A stretch of 64,000 nt of DNA from Prevotella sp. (GTDB lineage: Bacteria > Bacteroidota > Bacteroidia > Bacteroidales > Bacteroidaceae). Each line of letters starts with the position of its first letter. The stretch's first letter is position 1. This document shows positions 41,127 to 49,058 of this stretch, piece by piece. The stretch spans positions 1 to 64,000 of the forward strand of contig JAFUFJ010000006.1 in assembly GCA_017469955.1 (NCBI GenBank), written 5' to 3'. A program made the position numbers and the translations under genes. The notes beneath the pieces were generated by a model. It was not told the origin of the DNA. It searched no databases and worked only from the letters and a program-made list of their open reading frames with translations.

Positions 41127-41669
41127 TTACCGGCTGAGGGCTTCGATATGCCTGACGACATCGTCAAGCGTGTCGGCCACCAGCAGCTGCTCTCTCCACT
41201 GTCCGCGTATCATTCCACGGCCTTGCAGGTCGTCCATCAGCTCAACGAGCTTCTGCCAGAAGCCGTTGATGTTGTAGAGAATCACCCGTTTCCTGTGGTA
41301 ACCTATCGATGCAGCCGACAGCACTGTGAACACCTCGTCAAGCGTTCCTATACCGCCCGGCAGGGCAATGATGGCGTCACTGCGGCCGATCATCTCGTCC
41401 TTCCGGTCGCTAAGGTTGTTGGTCCAGATATGAGTGTGGACGTGTTTCGACGTGCGTCCGCCCCGCTCTACTATCTCAGGAATGACACCAACCACATGTC
41501 CGCCCTCTTCAAAGGCACCCTTTGCCACACACTCCATCAAGCCTTGATTGGTACCACCGAAGACAATCGTGTGGCTGTTTCGGGCGCACCATCGGCCGAG
41601 TTCGTCAGTCTTTTTGAAGTAATCTGCATCAATTTTATCGTTGGCAGAGCAAAAAATACAAATATTCAT
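41127..41669 (-). CDS. LOG family protein (putative cytokinin riboside 5'-monophosphate phosphoribohydrolase)
   Basis: 180 residues. Rossmann fold with GGTNQGLMECVAKGAFEEGGHVVGVIP and the LOG signature PGGIGTLDEVFTVLS (PGGxGTxxE). Family members cleave nucleoside 5'-monophosphates to the base and ribose 5-phosphate. The start at 41669 gives MNICIFCSAND, the usual family N-terminus (IxVFCGS); a longer version to 41714 would include the promoter box. Divergent from the helicase, with promoters only about 30 nt apart. Confidence 0.93.
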   Translation of the reverse strand: MNICIFCSANDKIDADYFKKTDELGRWCARNSHTIVFGGTNQGLMECVAKGAFEEGGHVVGVIPEIVERGGRTSKHVHTHIWTNNLSDRKDEMIGRSDAIIALPGGIGTLDEVFTVLSAASIGYHRKRVILYNINGFWQKLVELMDDLQGRGMIRGQWREQLLVADTLDDVVRHIEALSR

Positions 41670-41673
41670 GCTG

Positions 41674-41681
41674 CAAAGATA
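41674..41681 (-). promoter_or_regulatory. -7 promoter box for the LOG gene, 4 nt from its ATG
   Basis: Minus-strand TATCTTTG. The ATG at 41669 is so close that the transcript should start at or within a few bases of the start codon (leaderless). Confidence 0.65.
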
Positions 41682-41703
41682 CGGAAAATCCGCTAAAAAG
41701 CAG

Positions 41704-41711
41704 TACCTTTG
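41704..41711 (+). promoter_or_regulatory. -7 promoter box for the DEAD-box helicase
   Basis: TACCTTTG, 11 nt upstream of ATG 41723. Back-to-back with the LOG promoter; the -33 regions of the two overlap. Confidence 0.7.
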
Positions 41712-41722
41712 CACGCAAATTT

Positions 41723-43591
41723 ATGAAAATGAAGACATTTGAAGAATTAGGCGTCTGTCAAGAGATCAGGCGCGCAATTGAGGAGATAGGGTTCGTACAG
41801 CCTATGCCTGTACAGGAACAAGTCATACCCTATCTGTTGGGAACGGGAAACGACGTCATCGCCTTGGCGCAGACAGGAACGGGTAAAACGGCAGCATTCG
41901 GCATTCCATTGCTGCAGAAAATCGACCCCGAAAGCCGTGAGACACAGGCTATTGTGATAAGCCCTACGCGCGAGCTTTGCCTGCAAATAGCCGACGACTT
42001 GAAAAGCTTCTCGAAGTATTTGCCTCACGTTCACATCGAGGCTGTCTATGGAGGAACGTCGATTATCAATCAGATCCACGCCTTGAAGCATGGTGCCCAG
42101 ATCATCGTTGCTACGCCGGGCCGGCTGATTGACTTGATGAACAGGGGCGTAGCCAAGCTCGACAAGGTGCAGAACGTGGTGCTCGACGAGGCTGACGAGA
42201 TGCTCAACATGGGATTCTCGGAAAGCATCGACGCCATTCTGGAAGGCGTTCCAGCCGACAGAAACACCCTGCTCTTCTCGGCAACCATGAGCAAGGAGAT
42301 CGAGAAAATAGCCCTCAACTATCTGCATGACCACAAGGAAATCGTCGTAGGAAGCCGCAATGAGGGCGCCGAAAACGTCAATCATATCTATTATCTGGTC
42401 AATGCCAAGGACAAATACCTGGCCCTGAAGCGCATCGTCGACTACTATCCCCGCATCTATGCCATCATCTTCTGCCGTACAAAGGTGGAGACTCAGGAGG
42501 TGGCCGACAAGCTTATCAAGGACGGATACAATGCAGAGTCGCTGCACGGAGACCTCAGTCAGGCACAGAGAGACCTGACAATGCAGAAATTCAGGCAGCA
42601 TCTCACGCAGCTACTCGTGGCCACTGACGTCGCCGCACGTGGTCTGGATGTAGACGACCTGACACATGTCATCAACTACGGGCTGCCCGACGACATCGAA
42701 AACTATACCCATCGCAGCGGACGAACAGGACGTGCGGGAAAGAAAGGAACCAGCATTTCCATCATCCACACTCGAGAGAAGCACAAGGTAAGGCTCATCG
42801 AAAAGGAGATCGGAAAGCAGTTTGTCGACGGCGATCTGCCCTCTCCGCGCGAGATATGCACCAAGCAGCTTTACAAGGCCATTGACGAAATACAGAAAGT
42901 AGACGTAGACGAAGAGCAGATAGCTCCCTTCATGCAGGACATCAACCGCCACTTCGAATATGTCGACAAGGAAGACATCCTGAAGAAAATAGTGTCGCTG
43001 GAGTTTGGCAGGTTCCTCTCTTATTACGCAGATGCGCCCGAGATCGTGAAGCCGAAGAGCGAGAAAGCAAAGCGCAACGAGAAGCGCAGCGAGCGACAAC
43101 CGGCACAACGCGGGCCGAGAAAAGCCGAGAAAGGCTACCGCAGGCTGTTCATCAATCTGGGTAAGACCGACGGATTCTACCCCGGAGAGGTGATGCAATT
43201 CATCAACAAGCACGTGCCAGGAAGACAGCAAGTGGGACACATCGACCTCCTGCAGAAGTTCTGTTACATCGAGGTGCCTGAGCGCGATGCCGAGAAAGTG
43301 ATGCTCAACCTCACGGGAACCGAATACAAAGGGCGCGCCGTGAGATGCAATGATGCCGACGAAAAGGCTCCGCAGAACGCCAGAAACGCCAGGAACGCCG
43401 GCCGTAGAGACGAGAAGCCTCGCCGTGAAGACCGTCGCGGACGCCAGAAAAAGGCCGACGAACCCGCCAAGCGCCACTACGGAAAAGAAGAATGGATGAA
43501 GTTCCTGAACCCCGACTCGATGCGCCTGAAGGGCGACATCCCCGACTTCAGCGAAGAAGGATGGGCACGGAGAAAGCCTAAAAAGAAATGA
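41723..43591 (+). CDS. DEAD-box RNA helicase with DbpA-type RNA-binding domain
   Basis: 622 residues. ATP-dependent RNA unwinding in ribosome assembly or RNA decay. All core motifs are visible: Q motif (PMPVQEQ), AQTGTGKT, PTRELC, TPGR, DEAD, SAT, ATDVAARGLD and HRSGRTGRAG. Residues ~470-555 (GYRRLFINLGKTDGFYPGEVMQFINKHVPG...VRCNDADEK) form the DbpA RNA-binding domain. The basic tail (NARNAGRRDEKPRREDRRGR) is a typical CsdA/DeaD-like extension. The second in-frame ATG (41729) is an equally possible start. A terminator follows 12 nt after the stop. Confidence 0.95.
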   Translation: MKMKTFEELGVCQEIRRAIEEIGFVQPMPVQEQVIPYLLGTGNDVIALAQTGTGKTAAFGIPLLQKIDPESRETQAIVISPTRELCLQIADDLKSFSKYLPHVHIEAVYGGTSIINQIHALKHGAQIIVATPGRLIDLMNRGVAKLDKVQNVVLDEADEMLNMGFSESIDAILEGVPADRNTLLFSATMSKEIEKIALNYLHDHKEIVVGSRNEGAENVNHIYYLVNAKDKYLALKRIVDYYPRIYAIIFCRTKVETQEVADKLIKDGYNAESLHGDLSQAQRDLTMQKFRQHLTQLLVATDVAARGLDVDDLTHVINYGLPDDIENYTHRSGRTGRAGKKGTSISIIHTREKHKVRLIEKEIGKQFVDGDLPSPREICTKQLYKAIDEIQKVDVDEEQIAPFMQDINRHFEYVDKEDILKKIVSLEFGRFLSYYADAPEIVKPKSEKAKRNEKRSERQPAQRGPRKAEKGYRRLFINLGKTDGFYPGEVMQFINKHVPGRQQVGHIDLLQKFCYIEVPERDAEKVMLNLTGTEYKGRAVRCNDADEKAPQNARNARNAGRRDEKPRREDRRGRQKKADEPAKRHYGKEEWMKFLNPDSMRLKGDIPDFSEEGWARRKPKKK

Positions 43592-43603
43592 CATCATACA
43601 CCG

Positions 43604-43640
43604 AAAGCTGCCTTTTCACGACAAGAAGGGGCAGCTTTTC
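43604..43640 (+). terminator. Rho-independent terminator after the helicase
   Basis: Stem AAAGCTGCC (43604-43612) / GGCAGCTTT (43630-43638) with a 17-nt loop and TTC tail. It directly precedes the triple 22-bp repeat. Confidence 0.8.
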
Positions 43641-43645
43641 TGTTG

Positions 43646-43712
43646 TAAAACATCATCTTTTGGTCGGCAAAACATCATCTTTTGCTCTTCAATAGATCAT
43701 CTTTTGCCCCGT
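43646..43712. repeat. Three tandem 22-bp repeats, AAAACATCATCTTTTG type (locus 13)
   Basis: Units at 43647-43668, 43669-43690 and 43691-43712. Units 1 and 2 share the first 16 bases (AAAACATCATCTTTTG); unit 3 starts AATAGATCATCTTTTG. The last six bases of each unit vary. The arms AAAA/TTTT are inverted around CATCATC. Same period and same quasi-palindromic plan as the other arrays, but a different sequence. Confidence 0.85.
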
Positions 43713-43806
43713 AAACGGGCAGCCTTCCTGCCGTTGGGTGGGGCCAATCTTGCCGGCAAGGGCCATCTTTCTTGCAAGGAAGTTTTGCCGAATGCAAGAA
43801 AAGAGT

Positions 43807-43814
43807 TACTTTTG
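43807..43814 (+). promoter_or_regulatory. -7 promoter box for the SpmA/SpmB-like gene
   Basis: TACTTTTG, with TTTTGCCG about 20 nt upstream. ATG 43832 lies 17 nt downstream. Confidence 0.65.
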
Positions 43815-43831
43815 CAGGTAAATTTGGCGCA

Positions 43832-45064
43832 ATGGTATTGAACTATATCTGGATAGGTTTCGTGCTGACGGCTTTCGTTATAGGGGTTGTCAGGCTTGTA
43901 TTCTTCGGCGACACCGAGGTGTTTCCTGCTATGATGGCTTCGACTTTCGACTCGTCGAAGACAGCCTTCGAGATATCGTTGGGCCTCACTGGCGTGCTTT
44001 CTTTGTGGCTTGGCATCATGAAAATAGGCGAGAAAGGCGGGGTGGTCAGTGCCGTTGCCCGGGCACTTTCGCCAGTGTTTGTGAGGCTGTTTCCTGACAT
44101 TCCTAAGGGGCATCCCGTGTCGGGAAGCATCTTTATGAATATCGCTGCCAACATGCTTGGCCTCGATAATGCCGCTACTCCGTTAGGCCTCAAGGCCATG
44201 GAGCAGCTGCAAGAGCTGAACAAGAAGAAGGACACGGCGTCAGATGCGATGATCATGTTCCTCGTATTGAACACCTCCGGCCTGACGCTTATTCCCGTAA
44301 GCATCCTTGTATACAGGGCTCAGATGGGTGCATCACAGCCTACCGACATCTTCGTCCCCATTCTTCTTGCCACGTTCTTCTCAACACTGGCCGGCATCAT
44401 CGCGACGAGTCTCTATCAGCGCATCAACCTTCTTAACCGGGTAATGCTGCTCGCGCTGGGCGGAATGTGTGCCGTTGTGGCCGTCGTCATTTGGGGATTC
44501 AGCCGACTGGACTCGCTGACGATGAACACCGTCAGCACCTCTGTGGCCAACATCCTGCTGATGTGCATCATTGTCTGCTTTATCATTGCCGGCATGAGGA
44601 AGAGGGTGAACGTCTATGATGCTTTCATCGAAGGAGCGAAAGACGGCTTTTCGACGGCCGTACGCATCATCCCTTATCTCGTTGCCATTCTCGTTGCTAT
44701 CGGTGTTTTCCGTGCTTCAGGGGCAATGGACTGGCTCATTCAGGCCATCGAGTGGCTGGTGGGCTGGCTTGGAATGGACTCGAACTTCGTCGGAGCCCTG
44801 CCCACTGCGCTCATGAAACCTCTCTCGGGCAGCGGAGCACGAGGCATGATGGTCGACGCGATGAGCACCTATGGGGCCGACTCGTTTGTGGGTCGGCTGG
44901 CATGTATCTTCCAAGGTTCGACCGATACGACATTCTATATACTGGCAGTTTACTTCGGAAGCGTGGGCATAAGGCACACCCGTCATGCCGTGACCTGTGG
45001 CCTGTTGGCCGATCTTGCAGGCATCGTTGCCGCCATCTTCATCGCCTATATGTTCTTCGGATAG
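43832..45064 (+). CDS. Nucleoside-recognition (gate) domain membrane protein, SpmA-SpmB fusion
   Basis: 410 residues, about ten membrane segments. The first half (WIGFVLTAFVIGVVRLVFFGD, VSGSIFMNIAANMLGLDNAATPLGLKAMEQLQELN) corresponds to spore maturation protein A, and the second half (FIEGAKDGFSTAVRIIPYLVAILVAIGVFRASGAMDWL, TALMKPLSGSGARGMMVDAM) to SpmB; each carries a gate/nucleoside-recognition domain. The organism group does not sporulate, so the fusion has another, still unclear role in transport. ATG 43832 follows the promoter box. The flippase gene starts 64 nt downstream, probably in the same transcript. Confidence 0.9.
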   Translation: MVLNYIWIGFVLTAFVIGVVRLVFFGDTEVFPAMMASTFDSSKTAFEISLGLTGVLSLWLGIMKIGEKGGVVSAVARALSPVFVRLFPDIPKGHPVSGSIFMNIAANMLGLDNAATPLGLKAMEQLQELNKKKDTASDAMIMFLVLNTSGLTLIPVSILVYRAQMGASQPTDIFVPILLATFFSTLAGIIATSLYQRINLLNRVMLLALGGMCAVVAVVIWGFSRLDSLTMNTVSTSVANILLMCIIVCFIIAGMRKRVNVYDAFIEGAKDGFSTAVRIIPYLVAILVAIGVFRASGAMDWLIQAIEWLVGWLGMDSNFVGALPTALMKPLSGSGARGMMVDAMSTYGADSFVGRLACIFQGSTDTTFYILAVYFGSVGIRHTRHAVTCGLLADLAGIVAAIFIAYMFFG

Positions 45065-45128
45065 CAGACAACAGTACGGACAAGGGCACACGCTACACCA
45101 GGAAACGCCCGAAAAGACACAGAAAACT

Positions 45129-46616
45129 ATGGCAAGTTTGAAAGGATTAGCTAAGGATACAGCCATATACGGCCTGTCAAGCATAGCGGGAAAGAGCATC
45201 AACTACCTGCTCGTTCCCATCCATACCTATGCATTTGCATCGGCAAGTGGTCAGTATAGTATTGTCACTCGTCTGTATGCTGCCACGGCCATTCTCATCT
45301 TGTTGCTTACCTTTGGTATGGAGACAACGATGTTCAGATTCCTTAATAAGGAAGGAGAAGACCGCGAGAAGACTTACTCTACTATCATTACTTTCGTAGG
45401 AACGCTGGCCTTGACGTTTGCCGTTCTGGTGGTGATGTTCCGCCAGTCAGTGGCTGATTTCCTCGGATATCCCGACACACCCCTATACGTTATGGCCATA
45501 TTTTTGGCAGTGGCGTTCGACGCTTTCCAGAGCATTCCCCTGGCGTTTCTTCGACAGCAAAAGCGGCCTTTGAAGTTCATGATGGTCTATGTAGGCAAGA
45601 TAGCATTCATAGTTCTCTTAAACTTCATCTACTTTATTGCCCTGCCGAAGCTGCATCTCAACCCGCCTGGTCTCTATGGAGAGGGCTTCTTGCCCGACAT
45701 AGGCTACGTGTTTTACATCAATCTTGCAGGCAGTATAGCCAGTACTTTCTTCCTCTGGCGCGAGATTTCCGCAGCTCGTCTCTCCATCGACAAGCCTACT
45801 TTTTTCCGGCTTCTCAGCTATAGCTGGCCGTTAGTGCTGCTGGGTGTGGCCGGACAAATCAACAAAAGTGCCGACAAACTGCTCTATCCGTGGCTCGACA
45901 CCACGCCCGATTCGGCGGTCAACCTGAGCATTTACGGCGGAGTAGTCAAGGTTGCAGCCATTATGACGATGATAACTCAGGCCTTCAGGTATGCCTATGA
46001 ACCCATCGTATTCGGCAAGTCACGGGATAAAGACAGCAAGGAATACCTCGCCTTGTCGATGAAGTTCTACCTGATCTTTATGCTGTTGGCCTTTCTTTCG
46101 GTAATCGCCTTCATGGACATCCTGCGCTATATCGTCGCTCCCGACTATTGGGAAGGTCTGTACATCGTGCCCATCACGATGGCGACCGAAATCATTTTCG
46201 GCGTCTATTTCAACCTTTCCATGTGGTATAAGCTGATCGACCAGACCAGATGGGGTGCCTGGTTCTCGCTGACAGCTTGCGTAATATACCTTGCAATCAA
46301 CGTGATCTTCGTGCCGATGTTCGGCTATGTGGCCTGCGCATGTGCCGGACTTGTGGCATATAGCGTAGCGATGCTGCTGTCTTACTTTGTCGGTCAGCGC
46401 AAGAATCCTGTCGACTATCCCCTTCGCGACATGGGCTTCTACGTCGGTCTGACGCTTGTTCTCTTCGCCGGCATGGCCCTTTCTAACCGATATCTGCCCG
46501 TGTGGGCAGCCTTGTCGGCCAATGTCGTGATGCTGGGGGCATTCGTTTCCTGCCTTCTGCGACGCGACATTCCGCTGGCTTCCCTGCCTGTTGTCGGCAG
46601 GAAATTCCGCAAATGA
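45129..46616 (+). CDS. Polysaccharide flippase-like protein (Wzx/MATE-like)
   Basis: 495 residues, about 12-14 membrane helices. The start MASLKGLAKDTAIYGLSSIAGKSINYLLVPIHTYAF is typical of lipopolysaccharide/O-antigen flippases of the MOP superfamily that move lipid-linked sugars across the inner membrane. The conserved central region FFRLLSYSWPLVLLGVAGQINKSADKLL is present. No glycosyltransferase genes are nearby, so it may act on a general lipid-linked precursor instead of a dedicated capsule. The start at 45129 is supported by the intergenic position; upstream codons overlap the previous gene. Confidence 0.88.
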   Translation: MASLKGLAKDTAIYGLSSIAGKSINYLLVPIHTYAFASASGQYSIVTRLYAATAILILLLTFGMETTMFRFLNKEGEDREKTYSTIITFVGTLALTFAVLVVMFRQSVADFLGYPDTPLYVMAIFLAVAFDAFQSIPLAFLRQQKRPLKFMMVYVGKIAFIVLLNFIYFIALPKLHLNPPGLYGEGFLPDIGYVFYINLAGSIASTFFLWREISAARLSIDKPTFFRLLSYSWPLVLLGVAGQINKSADKLLYPWLDTTPDSAVNLSIYGGVVKVAAIMTMITQAFRYAYEPIVFGKSRDKDSKEYLALSMKFYLIFMLLAFLSVIAFMDILRYIVAPDYWEGLYIVPITMATEIIFGVYFNLSMWYKLIDQTRWGAWFSLTACVIYLAINVIFVPMFGYVACACAGLVAYSVAMLLSYFVGQRKNPVDYPLRDMGFYVGLTLVLFAGMALSNRYLPVWAALSANVVMLGAFVSCLLRRDIPLASLPVVGRKFRK

Positions 46617-46647
46617 ATCATAGAACATACTTATATAATTACGCGAA

Positions 46648-48762
46648 ATGAAGAAATTATTGCTAACACTGGTGGCCTTGCTGGCGATGACGGCAGCCAA
46701 GGCTGACGAAGGAATGTGGACGTTGTACAACCTTCCGCAGGCTGTTTACGAGAAGATGTGTGCCGAGGGTTATCAGCTTCCCTACAGTTCGTTGTACGAA
46801 TCTGACAATGCCGTGATGAAGTCGGTGGTGAATTTTTCGGGTTATTGCTCAGGAGTCGTGGTGAGTCCCGACGGCCTTGTGTTCACGAACCACCACTGTG
46901 GTTTCGAAGCTATACGCTCACACTCCACGGTAGAGCATGACTATATGCTCAACGGTTTTATCTCAAATTCGTATGAAGAGGAACTGCCCAACGAGAACAT
47001 GTTCGTCTCTTTCATGGTGACTCAGCGCGACATCACCGATGAAATCAACGAGAAGGGCTTCAGTTTGATGAGCCATGACGAGCAGGAAGCTTTCCTTGAC
47101 TCGCTTGAAAGCGCGATGTCGAAGGAGCTGAAGGCTCAGGATGCTACGCTGCGACTGGAAATAAAGCCGTTCTATGAGGGCAACAAATACTATGCAACCA
47201 CGTATCGTGATTTCAGAGATGTGCGCCTTGTCTTTGCCATACCCAAGTCGATGGGTAAGTTTGGAGGTGAGACAGACAACTGGATGTGGCCACGTCAGAC
47301 GTGCGACTTCTCGGTATTTCGCATCTACGCCGACCCCAAAACAAACGGACCAGCCGACTATTCCAAGGACAATGTGCCCTATCATCCCGCCCACTGGGCT
47401 AAGGTTTCTCTGCAAGGATACACGGATGGTGACTTCGCGATGACGATGGGTTATCCGGGCTCTACCGAACGATATCTCTCGAGCTACGGCATCCGTGAGA
47501 TGCGCGATGCGCAGAATACTCCCCGAGCACAGGTACGCGGCGTGAAACAAGACATCATGATACGCCACATGAGGGCTGACGAAGGCGTGCGTATCAAGTA
47601 CGATTCCAAGTATGCCCAGAGCTCCAATTACTGGAAGAACTCCATCGGTATGAACAAATGTATCGACTCGATCGGCATCATAAGCCAGAAGCAAGACTAT
47701 GAGCGCCGCATCAAGGCTTGGCAAGACGAGACGGGATACTTGAAGGGAGAGCTTGACTTCGACAAGATGGAACAGCTCTATGGCGACCGTCTTGAGGCCA
47801 TGCGCACGTTCTACTACTGGATAGAAACCTTCAACCGCACGAGCGAGTTTTCGACGCGAGCCATGCAGATCTCGCGCGGAATGGAGGTGAAAGGCCCCGA
47901 GCAGAAACCCAAGAAGCAGTATATTGAGTTTGAAGACAACAGCGAAGAGTGGGACGAAGCGCTCGACAAGGAGGTGATGGCTGCCCTGCTGAAGAACTAT
48001 AGGGAGCACGTAAGCGAGGATGCTCTGCCCGATTTCTATCAGACCATCGACACGCGTTTTGCAGGCAACTACACCCGATTCGTGGACTATCTCTACAAGA
48101 AGTCAGACCTCATGAAGAAAGGAAGGAAGCTCTACATCAACAAAAAGCGCTTCCAGAAGGATCCTGGAGTGCAGTATGGCTACGATCTTTTGAGCAGTCT
48201 TGGCGAGGTAAGGGCCACGCTGATGAAGGGCTATACGGCCCTGGAAGACCAGGAACGCTACCTCTGTGCAGCCAAACTGCGCATGGAGGAAGACCTGCCC
48301 CACTATTCTGATGCCAATTTTACGCTGCGGCTTAGCTACGGACAGGTGGGCGGTTTCGAACTCGGAGGGCAGCCTTCTGGCTATTATACTACTGCCGAAA
48401 GCATCGTGGAGAAGATGAAGAAGGCCGACCAGAACGTGGAATACTTTGCTGAACCCATCATGCACGAGCTGCTCTCGGCTTCTGACTTTGCGCCCTATGC
48501 CGACGCTACGACGGGCAAGATGCAGCTTTGTTTCCTGACCAACAACGACATCACTGGCGGTAATTCGGGCTCACCCATGTTCGACGGAAGGGGACGTCTC
48601 ATCGGACTTGCTTTCGATGGCAACTGGGACAGCCTCTCTTCTGACATCAATTTCGACGCGCGTCTGGCCCGTTGCATTGGTGTAGACATCCGCTATGTGT
48701 TGTTCATGATCGACAAATGGGGCCATGCCCACCGCCTGCTGAAGGAGATAGCAGCCGAATAG
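46648..48762 (+). CDS. dpp7: Family S46 dipeptidyl-peptidase, DPP7 type
   Basis: 704 residues, signal peptide ending AAKA. Exopeptidase releasing dipeptides in the periplasm. Catalytic residues: His82/His83 in VFTNHHCGFEAIRSH, Asp in the VRLVFAIPKSMGKFGGETDNWMWPR region, and Ser640 in ITGGNSGSPMF. The substrate-determining position is Gly658 (AFDGNWDSL), as in DPP7, where DPP11 has Arg; the enzyme should therefore prefer hydrophobic P1 residues and not Asp/Glu. Length matches the family (~710). It begins 31 nt after the flippase. A strong terminator follows. Confidence 0.93.
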   Translation: MKKLLLTLVALLAMTAAKADEGMWTLYNLPQAVYEKMCAEGYQLPYSSLYESDNAVMKSVVNFSGYCSGVVVSPDGLVFTNHHCGFEAIRSHSTVEHDYMLNGFISNSYEEELPNENMFVSFMVTQRDITDEINEKGFSLMSHDEQEAFLDSLESAMSKELKAQDATLRLEIKPFYEGNKYYATTYRDFRDVRLVFAIPKSMGKFGGETDNWMWPRQTCDFSVFRIYADPKTNGPADYSKDNVPYHPAHWAKVSLQGYTDGDFAMTMGYPGSTERYLSSYGIREMRDAQNTPRAQVRGVKQDIMIRHMRADEGVRIKYDSKYAQSSNYWKNSIGMNKCIDSIGIISQKQDYERRIKAWQDETGYLKGELDFDKMEQLYGDRLEAMRTFYYWIETFNRTSEFSTRAMQISRGMEVKGPEQKPKKQYIEFEDNSEEWDEALDKEVMAALLKNYREHVSEDALPDFYQTIDTRFAGNYTRFVDYLYKKSDLMKKGRKLYINKKRFQKDPGVQYGYDLLSSLGEVRATLMKGYTALEDQERYLCAAKLRMEEDLPHYSDANFTLRLSYGQVGGFELGGQPSGYYTTAESIVEKMKKADQNVEYFAEPIMHELLSASDFAPYADATTGKMQLCFLTNNDITGGNSGSPMFDGRGRLIGLAFDGNWDSLSSDINFDARLARCIGVDIRYVLFMIDKWGHAHRLLKEIAAE

Positions 48763-48784
48763 GCAGAACGGTTTCCGACGAAAG

Positions 48785-48832
48785 AAACGGCTTGAAAACC
48801 TCTGAAACACAGGGTCTTCAAGCCGTTTTTCT
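48785..48832 (+). terminator. Rho-independent terminator after dpp7
   Basis: Stem AAACGGCTTGAA (48785-48796) / TTCAAGCCGTTT (48817-48828) with further partial pairing in the loop and TTTTTCTTT tail. It lies 22 nt after the stop. Confidence 0.9.
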
Positions 48833-48889
48833 TTGCCTTGCGGGTGGCGTTGGCAGTCTTTCTGCCCTTCACGTAAAACCTTTCCCTTT

Positions 48890-48996
48890 GAGAAAGCTAT
48901 GAGTTCAGCCCGAGAAGTCTTAGCTTTCTTGTCGAGAAACCTTAGCTTTCTCACCCAGAAAGCATAGACTTCTGACCCATAACCCTTAGCTTTCTC
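48890..48996. repeat. 22-bp phased mosaic array (locus 14), five modules
   Basis: Module starts 48890, 48912, 48934, 48956, 48978, exactly 22 bp apart. Module 2 (GAGAAGTCTTAGCTTTCT) is near the reverse complement of module 4 (CAGAAAGCATAGACTTCTG), giving the whole element an imperfect inverted symmetry. It lies between the convergent dpp7 and hybrid-regulator genes. Confidence 0.87.
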
Positions 48997-49058
48997 TGGA
49001 CGACGGGCGAAGGGTCAGTGGCGGAAGGGTGCAGGATGAGCGTCGGAAGGCGCCCGCC

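Noticed and set aside
41019-41696. A 225-codon plus-strand open frame opposite the LOG gene
   Set aside because: LOG motifs on the minus strand are complete; the plus-strand frame starts in repeat DNA.
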